From assembly GCA_043774625.1 (NCBI GenBank), contig JAYVTG010000143.1, forward strand, positions 57,015 through 121,014: a stretch of DNA of 64,000 nucleotides, in the 5' to 3' direction. Position numbers and translations under genes: made by a program. Shown here piece by piece: positions 56,902 through 64,000 of this stretch. The first letter of the stretch is position 1; the number at the start of each line of letters is the position of its first letter. The notes below the pieces were generated by a model, which worked only from the letters and a program-made list of their open reading frames with translations, was not told where the DNA came from and searched no databases. Source of the stretch: JAAFIP01 sp043774625. GTDB taxonomy: Bacteria; Pseudomonadota; Gammaproteobacteria; Burkholderiales; Burkholderiaceae_C.

Positions 56902-58030
56902 ACCTCGCCCCGAATCATCCAGGTTCTGGACCGCAGCTTCGCCTATTCTGGCCTTGCTCATCACCGTCGTTATCGGCGTTGTGTTGTTCGCCGCCCTGGG
57001 TAAAGACCCGATGCGCGGTTTGCAGGTGTTCTTTTGGGAGCCTATCAAGTCCAGCTATGCGCTTGGCGAATTGATGGTCAAAGCTACGCCGCTGCTCATC
57101 ATCGCGCTGGGTTTGGCGGTGTGCTTCAGGTCCAACGTGTGGAACATTGGTGCCGAGGGGCAGTTTGTCATTGGTGCCGTCTGCGCAGGCGGTGTGGCCC
57201 TGTTGGCCGATAAAGACACGGGCCGCTGGATCGTCGTGGCTGTGATGCTGGCGGGTGTGCTGGGTGGCATGGCCTGGGCGGCCTTGACAGCGGTGCTGCG
57301 CGACAAATTCAACGCAAACGAAATCTTGGTCAGCCTGATGCTGGTCTATGTGGCTGACATGGTGCTCAGCTATTTGGTGTTTGGCCCCTGGAAAGACCCG
57401 GCAGGCTACAACTTTCCGCAAAGCAAAACTTTTGAGGCTGCCACACGCATTCCCAGGCTGATGAATGGCTCACGTGTCAATATTGGTCTACTGTTGGGTT
57501 TGGCCGGTGCTGCGGGCCTGTGGGTATTTTTGTTTCGCACCCGCGCAGGTTTTGCCCAGCAGGTGGGTGGGCTGGCACCAGCTGCCGCGCGTTACGCGGG
57601 TTTTAGCTCGCGCCGCGCGTTGTGGACGGCGCTGACGGCAAGCGGCGGCGCGGCAGGTTTGGCGGGCGCTCTTGAAGTGGCGGGGCCTATCGGGCAGCTC
57701 ACGCCGTACGTACCTGCAGGTTACGGTTTTGCAGCCATCATCGTGGCTTTTGTGGGGCGCCTGCATCCCGTGGGCATCGTGTTTTCAGCTATTTTGATGA
57801 GCATGTTTTACATCGGCGGCGAGCTGGCACAGTCGCGCATGGGGCTGCCCAAGTCGATTACGGGTGTCTTTCAGGGCCTGCTGCTGTTTAGTTTGCTGGC
57901 TTGCGACACTTTGATGCTCTACCGCATTAAATGGAAGGGTTTTAAGCCCAATGCCAGCGTGGAATATGCGCGAGCAGCTACTAAAAATATAGCAGATAAA
58001 AATATTGCACTGAAAGAAGAGGTGCGCTGA
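56888..58030 (+). CDS. BMP-type ABC importer permease 1
   Basis: A 380-residue membrane protein of the YufP/NupB kind (BPD_transp_2 fold): LLIIALGLAVCFRSNVWNIGAEGQF, VSLMLVYVADMVLSYLVFGPWKDP and YGFAAIIVAFVGRLHP are typical. ATG 56888 overlaps the ATPase stop by 14 bases. The last ~25 residues (NASVEYARAATKNIADKN onward) are encoded by an interspersed-repeat copy (57953-57994) and look like an added tail. Confidence 0.9.
   Translation: MLKLEPRPESSRFWTAASPILALLITVVIGVVLFAALGKDPMRGLQVFFWEPIKSSYALGELMVKATPLLIIALGLAVCFRSNVWNIGAEGQFVIGAVCAGGVALLADKDTGRWIVVAVMLAGVLGGMAWAALTAVLRDKFNANEILVSLMLVYVADMVLSYLVFGPWKDPAGYNFPQSKTFEAATRIPRLMNGSRVNIGLLLGLAGAAGLWVFLFRTRAGFAQQVGGLAPAAARYAGFSSRRALWTALTASGGAAGLAGALEVAGPIGQLTPYVPAGYGFAAIIVAFVGRLHPVGIVFSAILMSMFYIGGELAQSRMGLPKSITGVFQGLLLFSLLACDTLMLYRIKWKGFKPNASVEYARAATKNIADKNIALKEEVR
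57953..57994 (+). repeat. Interspersed repeat at the 3' end of permease gene 1
   Basis: GCCAGCGTGGAATATGCGCG then AGCAGCTACTAAAAATATAG; read in frame as ASVEYARAATKNIA, almost identical to the pgeF copy 58 kb away. Confidence 0.88.
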
Positions 58031-58950
58031 TGGAGTCATATGCATTGCTCATAGCGGCCACACTCAACGCAGGCACCGTGCTGGCCATTGCCGCACTGGG
58101 TCTGCTCATCAACGAAAAAGCAGGCATTGTCAACTTGGGAGCAGAAGGCATGCTGCTGTGCTCTGCCATTGCAGGCTTTGCCGCCGTGGTGCACACCGGC
58201 AACGACTGGTTGGGCTTTGCGGCGGGTGCTGGTGCAGGCGCATTACTGGCAGCCATTTTTGGTGTGCTGGTCATTTGGCTTAACACCAACCAATACGCTA
58301 CGGGGTTGGCGCTCAGCCTGTTTGGCACCGGCTTTTCTGCTTTTGCAGGTATTGCGTATGTGCAAGAAAAGTTACCCGAGCGTGCGCAGTTTGCCGTGCC
58401 CTGGTTGTCTGACATTCCGCTGCTGGGTAATGCCCTGTTCAAGCAGCACCCCATGGTGTATGTGACCATGGCACTGGTGGGCGCACTCATTTGGTTCTTG
58501 TACCGCACGCGCGCTGGTTTGGTGCTACGTAGCGTGGGCGAAAGCCCTGAATCTGCCCACGCACTGGGTTACCCGGTGCGCCGCATTCGTTTGCTGGCCG
58601 TGGTAATAGGTGGTGCGCTGTGTGGCTTGGCCGGAGCCTACCTCTCTGTTATTTACACCCCGCTGTGGGTTGAGGGCATGGTGGCTGGCAAGGGCTGGAT
58701 TGCGTTAGCACTTACTACCTTTGCTACATGGCGCCCGGCACGGATATTGCTGGGTGCTTATTTGTTTGGTGGGGTGACCATGCTGCAATTCCATCTGCAA
58801 GGTATGGGTGTAGATGTACCCAGCCAGTTCCTTACCATGCTGCCGTATCTGGCGACTATCGCGGTGCTGGCCCTGATTTCGCGCAATCCGGCGTGGATTC
58901 GGGTCAACATGCCTGCGTCCTTGGGTAAACCCTTCTATCCCGGTGGCTAA
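58030..58950 (+). CDS. BMP-type ABC importer permease 2
   Basis: A 306-residue membrane protein of the YufQ/NupC kind: TVLAIAALGLLINEKAGIVNLGAEGM, FLYRTRAGLVLRSVGESPESAHALGY, LAGAYLSVIYTPLWVEGMVAGKGWIALAL. TGATG overlap with permease 1 couples the two. The receptor gene follows after about 90 bases. Confidence 0.9.
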   Translation: MESYALLIAATLNAGTVLAIAALGLLINEKAGIVNLGAEGMLLCSAIAGFAAVVHTGNDWLGFAAGAGAGALLAAIFGVLVIWLNTNQYATGLALSLFGTGFSAFAGIAYVQEKLPERAQFAVPWLSDIPLLGNALFKQHPMVYVTMALVGALIWFLYRTRAGLVLRSVGESPESAHALGYPVRRIRLLAVVIGGALCGLAGAYLSVIYTPLWVEGMVAGKGWIALALTTFATWRPARILLGAYLFGGVTMLQFHLQGMGVDVPSQFLTMLPYLATIAVLALISRNPAWIRVNMPASLGKPFYPGG

Positions 58951-59039
58951 AGGGATGCGGCCTTGGCTGATAATGTGATTTTTTATCCTGCTGTGATTTT
59001 TAATTGGTAGCTTTAACCTTGAAACGAAAGAGAGACGAC

Positions 59040-60203
59040 ATGACTGATTTGCATAAACGTTCTGCCCTCAAGCTGGTGGCTTTAAGCGCCATTGCTGTTG
59101 CAGCTTTGATGGGTTGCAGCAAAAAAGAAGAACCCAAACCTGCGCCTGCAGCCGCTGCTCCCGCTGCTGCACCAGCACCTGCCAAGGCAGAGCCACTGAA
59201 AATCGCTTTTGCTTACGTGGGCCCTGTAGGCGACGGCGGCTGGACATTTGCGCACGACAACGCCCGCAAGGCGGTTGAAAAGGAATTTGGCGACAAGGTG
59301 GTCACCAGTTTTGTAGAAAAAGTGCCCGAATCTGCCGACGCGGAACGCGTCTTGCGCGACATGGCAAGTCAAGGCAACAAGCTGATTTTCGGCACCACCT
59401 TTGGCTATATGGAACCTATGCTTAAAGTGGCGACTGACATCAAGGACGTGAAGTTTGAACACGCCACCGGCTACAAAACAGCCGAGAATATGCGCACCTA
59501 CGACAGCCGTACCTACGAAGGCGCGTACATGGCAGGCGTGATTGCTGGCAAGATGAGCAAGAGCGGCACCCTGGGCGTAGTGGCTTCCATACCCATTCCT
59601 GAAGTGATTCGCAACATCAACAGCTTTACTCTGGGTGCGCAGTCTTCCAACCCCAAGGTCAAAACCAAGGTGGTGTGGGTGAACGAATGGTTTAACCCAC
59701 CCAAAGAAACCGAAGCGGCCACGGCGCTGATCAACGGCGGCGCAGATGTGCTGTTCCAAAACACCGATTCGTCTGCTGTGCTGCAAACTGCAGAAAAAAT
59801 GGGCAAGCGCGCCTTTGGCTGGGACAGCGACATGACCGCTTACGGCCCCAAGGCGCACCTGGCATCGTCCATCATCAACTGGGCACCGTACTATATCAAG
59901 GCCACTAAAGACGCTTTGAACAGCACCTGGAGCACGGGTGGCGTGTGGTGGGGTGTGAAAGAAGGCGCGATCGACATCGTGTCCATCGCCGCTGACGTGC
60001 CAGACGACACCAAGAAACGCATTGACGAGATCAAGTCTGGCCTGAGCGCCGGTACTTACGCTATCTGGAAAGGCCCGATTGTGGGACAGGACGGCAAGGA
60101 GCTGGTAGCCAAAGACACTGTTGCTGATGACAAGTTTTTAAGCGGCGTGAACTTCTATGTCAAGGGCGTGGAGGGTAAGGTTCCGGGTGGGGACAAGAAG
60201 TAA
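59040..60203 (+). CDS. BMP/PnrA-family lipoprotein receptor of the purine/nucleoside importer
   Basis: A 387-residue lipoprotein from ATG 59040, with AAAGAGAGA upstream. The lipobox ALMGC is followed by an Ala/Pro-rich linker (residues about 40-60), then the BMP domain: LKIAFAYVGPVGDGGWTFAHDNARKA, IFGTTFGYMEP, TYEGAYMAGVIAGKMSKSG, NGGADVLFQNTDSSAV and GWDSDMTAYGPKAHL. Family members bind nucleosides or related purines; aromatic residues near the pocket (Trp in VGDGGWTF) agree. It is followed by a terminator. Confidence 0.9.
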   Translation: MTDLHKRSALKLVALSAIAVAALMGCSKKEEPKPAPAAAAPAAAPAPAKAEPLKIAFAYVGPVGDGGWTFAHDNARKAVEKEFGDKVVTSFVEKVPESADAERVLRDMASQGNKLIFGTTFGYMEPMLKVATDIKDVKFEHATGYKTAENMRTYDSRTYEGAYMAGVIAGKMSKSGTLGVVASIPIPEVIRNINSFTLGAQSSNPKVKTKVVWVNEWFNPPKETEAATALINGGADVLFQNTDSSAVLQTAEKMGKRAFGWDSDMTAYGPKAHLASSIINWAPYYIKATKDALNSTWSTGGVWWGVKEGAIDIVSIAADVPDDTKKRIDEIKSGLSAGTYAIWKGPIVGQDGKELVAKDTVADDKFLSGVNFYVKGVEGKVPGGDKK

Positions 60204-60225
60204 TTTCTTCTCTTTTCTCGCTTTG

Positions 60226-60252
60226 AAAAGCTGCTCTCGGGCAGCTTTTTCG
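60226..60252 (+). terminator. Rho-independent terminator after the BMP receptor gene
   Basis: Stem AAAGCTGC-6 nt-GCAGCTTT continues into TTTTTC. It separates the importer operon from the Rieske oxygenase gene. Confidence 0.88.
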
Positions 60253-60334
60253 TTTTTACTGGGGCTGATGTCGACTGCGAAAGGGTGGAGACGCGCTGTA
60301 CCTGAAGACCTCACCAAGCCATTACACTGTGAAA

Positions 60335-61318
60335 ATGCTTGAACATTCTCTATGGCACCCGGTATCGCTTGCAGCTGATGTGGCCGATAAACCGGTTGCT
60401 GTGCGTCTGCTGGATGTGGAACTGGTACTTTGGCGCGATGCGTCAGGCGCAGTGCATGCCTGGCGCGACCAATGCCCCCATCGCGGTGCCAAGCTGTCGC
60501 TGGGCCGTGTGCAGGGCAACACGCTGGAATGCGCTTACCACGGCTGGACGTTTGATGCGTCTGCGCACTGCGTGCGTGTACCAGCGATGCCGACTTTTGC
60601 GCCGCCTGCTACCCATTGCGCTACTAAATATTTTGCTTGCGAACAGCATGGCATGGTATGGATGAGCTTCGCTGCTGCATTACAAGCTGTACCTGTCTTC
60701 CCAGTGGGCCCAACACAGCGCGTCATCCACTGCGGACCGTATGACGTAGCCACCAGCGCCCCCCGCGTGGTAGAAAACTATTTAGATATGGCGCACTTTG
60801 GCTTTGTGCATGCAGGCTTTCTGGGTTCTCGTGACTTGGCCAGCGTGGCAGACTATGTGGTGGAGCGCACCACGGCTGGTATTCGCGCCACAGGCTGCAA
60901 AGCCTGGCAGCCACAAAGCAATGTGCATGCAAAGCAGGGTGCTGAGGTGTCTTACACCTACGAAGTTATTGCGCCGTATTGCGCCATGCTGACCAAGGTG
61001 CCAGAGCAGGGCGCTACCGTGGTCAACGGGCAGCCAGTTGACTGGTACGAGTCGATTGCGCTGTGGGTCTGCCCTGTCACGCAAGACAGCAGCCGCGTGT
61101 GGTTCAGTCTGGCCGTGGTAGACGTGGTGACGCATGCCCAGGTGCTGCGGGATTTTCAAGACACCATTTTTGCGCAAGACAAACCCGTGCTGGAATCTCA
61201 AACCCCCAAACGCTTGCCGATGGATGCGCGTAGCGAGCTGCACGCTGCAGCTGACAAAGCTTCTGCCGCCTACCGCCGGTTTTTGCAAGAAACTGGAATT
61301 ACTTTTGGAGTGTGTTGA
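60335..61318 (+). CDS. Rieske non-haem iron oxygenase, alpha subunit
   Basis: A 327-residue oxygenase. Rieske 2Fe-2S ligands are Cys47-His49 (CPHRG) and Cys66-His69 (CAYHGW). The catalytic mononuclear iron site is in ENYLDMAHFGFVHAGFLG. Start ATG 60335; a GTG at 60329 is possible. Small Rieske oxygenases of this type hydroxylate or N-demethylate many substrates, including methylxanthines. Here it is coupled to an adenine/adenosine deaminase (TGATG overlap) and follows a purine-type importer, so an N-substituted purine or cytokinin-like substrate is possible; this is inference. No reductase gene is adjacent. Confidence 0.82.
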   Translation: MLEHSLWHPVSLAADVADKPVAVRLLDVELVLWRDASGAVHAWRDQCPHRGAKLSLGRVQGNTLECAYHGWTFDASAHCVRVPAMPTFAPPATHCATKYFACEQHGMVWMSFAAALQAVPVFPVGPTQRVIHCGPYDVATSAPRVVENYLDMAHFGFVHAGFLGSRDLASVADYVVERTTAGIRATGCKAWQPQSNVHAKQGAEVSYTYEVIAPYCAMLTKVPEQGATVVNGQPVDWYESIALWVCPVTQDSSRVWFSLAVVDVVTHAQVLRDFQDTIFAQDKPVLESQTPKRLPMDARSELHAAADKASAAYRRFLQETGITFGVC

Positions 61319-62361
61319 TGCCCAACTACCAGGTTAAACCCATTAGTCCAGGCCGACTGCCAGACTTGCTGCGTCGCATGCCCAAGGCCGAGCTGCATAT
61401 CCATATCGAAGGTTCACTCGAACCAGAACTGATCTTCCAATTAGCGCAGCGCAATGCCATACAAATTCCCTACCAAAGTGTAGAAGACTTGCGCAAAGCC
61501 TACGCCTTTACCAATCTGCAAAGCTTTCTGGACATTTACTACGCAGGTGCATCGGTACTTGTAAAAGAGCAAGACTTTTACGATATGGCCAGCGCCTACC
61601 TTGCGCGAGCAGCTATGGATAATGTAGCAAGAGCCGAGATTTTCTTTGACCCCCAGACGCACACTGTACGCGGCGTGTCCATGCAAACCGTTATCCACGG
61701 TCTGCACCGTGCCTGTGTAGACGCCAAGGCGCAGCATGGCATGGACGCAGAACTCATCCTGTGCTTTTTGCGCCATTTGAGCGAAGCAGAAGCCTTTGAA
61801 ACTCTGGAGCAGGCGCTGCCATACCGCGACAAGTTCATCGGCATTGGCCTGGACAGTGGCGAAGTAGGTAACCCACCCGAGAAGTTCGCAAAAGTTTTCA
61901 AACGCTGCAATGAACTGGGCTTTCATCTGGTCGCGCACGCGGGAGAAGAAGGCCCACCCGCGTATGTCTGGAGTGCGCTGGACGTGCTGAAGGTGGAGCG
62001 CATAGACCACGGCGTGCAATCGAGCAAAGACGCACTCTTGATGCAGCGCCTGGCCAAAGACCGCATTCCACTTACAGTTTGCCCCTTGAGCAACCTCAAG
62101 CTGTGCGTCTTTTCCAACCTGGCCGATCACAATCTGGGTCAATTACTCGATGCAGGCCTTTGCGCCATGGTCAATTCAGATGACCCGGCCTATTTTGGTG
62201 GCTATATCAACGAGAACCTCACCCAAACATTTGCTGCCACTGGGCTAGCCGTGCAACAAGCCTATCAACTCGCTTGCAATAGTTTTGACGCGAGCTTTGT
62301 GAGTACAGCGCAAAAGCGCCTGTATATCGACAGGTTGACTGAATCGTTCGAGACTTTTTAG
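61318..62361 (+). CDS. Adenine/adenosine deaminase
   Basis: A 347-residue metal-dependent deaminase from ATG 61318, with GGAG 7 bases upstream. Zinc ligands are visible in KAELHIHIEGSLEP and HLVAHAGEEGPP; the catalytic ERIDHGVQ, CPLSNLKLCVF and NSDDPAYFGGY follow. From memory the sequence is closest to the adenine-deaminase branch of the family (as Pseudomonas PA0148), which converts adenine to hypoxanthine, the substrate of XdhAB encoded 45 kb away. Bases 61588-61629 match the interspersed repeat, in the same frame as elsewhere (ASAYLARAAMDNVA), yet the protein has no extra residues there. Confidence 0.87.
   Translation: MPNYQVKPISPGRLPDLLRRMPKAELHIHIEGSLEPELIFQLAQRNAIQIPYQSVEDLRKAYAFTNLQSFLDIYYAGASVLVKEQDFYDMASAYLARAAMDNVARAEIFFDPQTHTVRGVSMQTVIHGLHRACVDAKAQHGMDAELILCFLRHLSEAEAFETLEQALPYRDKFIGIGLDSGEVGNPPEKFAKVFKRCNELGFHLVAHAGEEGPPAYVWSALDVLKVERIDHGVQSSKDALLMQRLAKDRIPLTVCPLSNLKLCVFSNLADHNLGQLLDAGLCAMVNSDDPAYFGGYINENLTQTFAATGLAVQQAYQLACNSFDASFVSTAQKRLYIDRLTESFETF
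61588..61629 (+). repeat. Interspersed-repeat match inside the deaminase gene
   Basis: GCCAGCGCC-TACC-TTGCGCGAGCAGCTATGG onward fits the family pattern and frame, but protein length is normal, so this may be convergence, conversion or an ancestral source. Confidence 0.5.
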
Positions 62362-62405
62362 GGTATTTGCCCTGCTATCGCCATATCAAACAGTAAATAA
62401 TCAAT

Positions 62406-63908
62406 ATGATGATTTCACAAACTTATCTGGGGCTAGATTTAGGCACATCAGAACTGAAAGCGCTCATCATGAGCGCTGATGGTAGTGTGCTGGCCATAGC
62501 CCATGCGCCTTTGGAATGTACGCAGCCGCACGCAGGTTGGTCAGAGCAGTTGCCAGCAACCTGGTGGGACGCCGTCGTATTGGTTTGCAAGCAGTTGCAC
62601 CGCGATGCTCCCCAGCACTTTGTACAGGTGGGGGCACTAGGTTTGGCGGGCCACATGCATGGTGCCACCTTGCTGGATGGTGACAACCAAGTGCTGCGCC
62701 CCTGCATTTTATGGAACGATACGCGCAGTGCTGCGCAGTGCAATACGCTGGTGCAGCGTTGCCCCGGTTTAGAGGCGATTGCCGGCAACATCGCCATGCC
62801 CGGTTTTACGGCACCCAAGCTTTTGTGGGTGCAAGAAAATGAGCCAGAAGTATTCAAGCGCGTTGCCAAAGTTGTGCTGCCTAAGGACTATCTTCGTTTC
62901 TTGTTGACAGGTCTTTTTGTATCGGACATGTCGGATGCTGCCGGAACTTTGTGGCTGGATGTAGAAAAACGCGAATGGTCTGACGCCCTATTGCAGGCCA
63001 CTGGCTTGAACCGCAGTCATATGCCTGCGCTCAAAGAAGGCAGTGATGTGTCTGGCTATCTGAGCGCTAGCGCTGCTGTACAACTGGGCTTGAAAGAGGG
63101 CATTGCGGTTGCCGGTGGAGCGGGTGATAACGCTGCAAGTGCTATTGGCATTGGAGCGGTGCATGCAGGCGACAGCTTTATTTCGCTAGGCACCAGTGGT
63201 GTTCTTTTTTCGGTAACAGACAAACACCGCCCCAATACAGCCCATGCCGTACATGCGTTTTGCCACGCATTGCCACAGTCATGGCACCAAATGGCCGTGA
63301 TGTTGTCTGCCGCGAGTTGCTTGCGATGGGTGACTGAACTGACGGGCTACGCCAGCGAAGCAGAGTTACTGAAAAGTGTTGCCATGCTGCCAGATAAAGA
63401 AAGAGAGCAATCGCCCATTTTCTTGCCTTATTTGTCTGGTGAAAGAACACCACACAATAACGCTGACGCCAGTGGTGTGTTTGCAGGCCTGCGCTTTGGC
63501 CATTCTGCCGCGCACATGGCTTACGCCGTGATCGAGGGCGTCAGCTTTGGTTTGCTCGATGGACTGAACGCCCTGCGCAAAGCGGGCAGCCATGTCAAAC
63601 AACTACAGCTTGTGGGCGGTGGTTCCAAAAGCGAGTGGTGGGCGCAATTGCTGGCCGATGCCCTGGAAGTAGATATTCATATCGGCAAAGATAGCAGTGT
63701 AGGTGCCGCCTTGGGCGCCGCCCGCTTGGCACAGTTAAGCATCGAGGGCACAGCGCCAGCCACATTGGCAGCGGTGTGTAAAAAACCAGAGGTAGATCGC
63801 ACATACCAGGCTCGCCCGCAAGAACGTGCCATGCTTGCAAGGCGGTATGCTTTATTCGGCGCTGCTTATCAGGCCATGAAGCCGGTATTTCATGCGATAG
63901 CACACTAG
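62406..63908 (+). CDS. xylB: Xylulokinase XylB (FGGY kinase)
   Basis: Phosphorylates D-xylulose to xylulose-5-phosphate. 500 residues from ATG 62406, or ATG 62409. FGGY-family blocks are YLGLDLGTSELKALIM, GLAGHMHGATLLD, RPCILWNDTRS, GFTAPKLLWVQENEPE, VLPKDYLRFLLTG, AGGAGDNAASAIG, FLPYLSGERTPHN and LVGGGSKSEWWAQLLAD. It stands 44 bases after the deaminase gene, and no other xylose gene is visible before the window ends. The last 92 bases (63909-64000) show nothing I can name. Confidence 0.9.
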   Translation: MMISQTYLGLDLGTSELKALIMSADGSVLAIAHAPLECTQPHAGWSEQLPATWWDAVVLVCKQLHRDAPQHFVQVGALGLAGHMHGATLLDGDNQVLRPCILWNDTRSAAQCNTLVQRCPGLEAIAGNIAMPGFTAPKLLWVQENEPEVFKRVAKVVLPKDYLRFLLTGLFVSDMSDAAGTLWLDVEKREWSDALLQATGLNRSHMPALKEGSDVSGYLSASAAVQLGLKEGIAVAGGAGDNAASAIGIGAVHAGDSFISLGTSGVLFSVTDKHRPNTAHAVHAFCHALPQSWHQMAVMLSAASCLRWVTELTGYASEAELLKSVAMLPDKEREQSPIFLPYLSGERTPHNNADASGVFAGLRFGHSAAHMAYAVIEGVSFGLLDGLNALRKAGSHVKQLQLVGGGSKSEWWAQLLADALEVDIHIGKDSSVGAALGAARLAQLSIEGTAPATLAAVCKKPEVDRTYQARPQERAMLARRYALFGAAYQAMKPVFHAIAH

Positions 63909-64000
63909 CGTCCCAACGTTACCGAACGGAACGCGTGTAAGTTAATGAATTGTTTGAAGAAATTGTCAATTTTGTTTGTCCTCGATATAAATCGTTTTTG

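Overview
The window reads as chromosomal DNA of a Comamonadaceae betaproteobacterium, probably Rhodoferax-like. That call is an inference from the phaC-phaA-phaB arrangement, the many Bug/TctC-type receptors, the purine-degradation gene order and the short interspersed repeats. I see no transposase, integrase, phage gene, rRNA, tRNA or CRISPR array.

Layout. 0-5 kb: 3' end of pgeF, a small membrane protein on the minus strand, then the PHB genes phaC, phaA and phaB, with a very long hairpin between phaC and phaA. 5-6.2 kb: a PrlF/YhaV-type toxin-antitoxin pair flanked by inverted copies of a REP-like sequence. 6.2-21.9 kb: purine and urate catabolism. On the minus strand are puuE, a uraD-allC fusion, an M20 hydrolase and an NMT1-type ABC importer. 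On the plus strand are hiuH, xdhA, xdhB, xdhC, a YhcG/DUF1016 nuclease and membrane urate oxidase puuD. Together they cover xanthine to urate to 5-hydroxyisourate to OHCU to allantoin to allantoate and onward. 21.1-24.8 kb: a ModA-like protein without signal peptide, two Bug receptors (one with internal deletions) and a FAH-family hydrolase. 24.75-25.7 kb: a gene-free stretch with an inverted pair of about 230-bp repeats.

25.7-41.3 kb: a periplasmic PQQ/cytochrome oxidation locus. It holds a sorbosone-dehydrogenase-like protein, a small cytochrome c, a Bug receptor, a Ped-type ABC/beta-propeller set, an ExbB/MotA-like plus ExbD-like pair, a small membrane protein, a lipoprotein, a NosR-like polyferredoxin with a flavinylation-type domain, ApbE, a XoxF-type PQQ alcohol dehydrogenase with a lanthanide-type WDYD motif, and a XoxJ-like protein fused to a cytochrome c. 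The stretch from the ABC permease to apbE is a tightly overlapping operon. This is my best candidate for an undescribed system: an ion-motive-force channel combined with a flavin/Fe-S electron conduit, serving a lanthanide-type alcohol dehydrogenase.

41.4-42.7 kb: glycerate kinase ttuD. 42.7-55.1 kb: a galactoside cluster (LacI regulator, galT, galK, ABC sugar importer, GH42 beta-galactosidase, GH36 alpha-galactosidase) with three related AT-rich operator candidates. 55.3-63.9 kb: a BMP-type nucleoside/purine ABC importer, a Rieske oxygenase, an adenine/adenosine deaminase and a xylulokinase.

A 41-43-bp repeat with core GCGCAAGCAGCTA occurs about 17 times. Many copies lie inside genes and are read in frame as peptides like ASVEYAQAATKNIA. 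None was seen between about 25.13 and 42.67 kb or between 42.72 and 55.14 kb, which suggests the PQQ and galactoside blocks have a different history from the rest.
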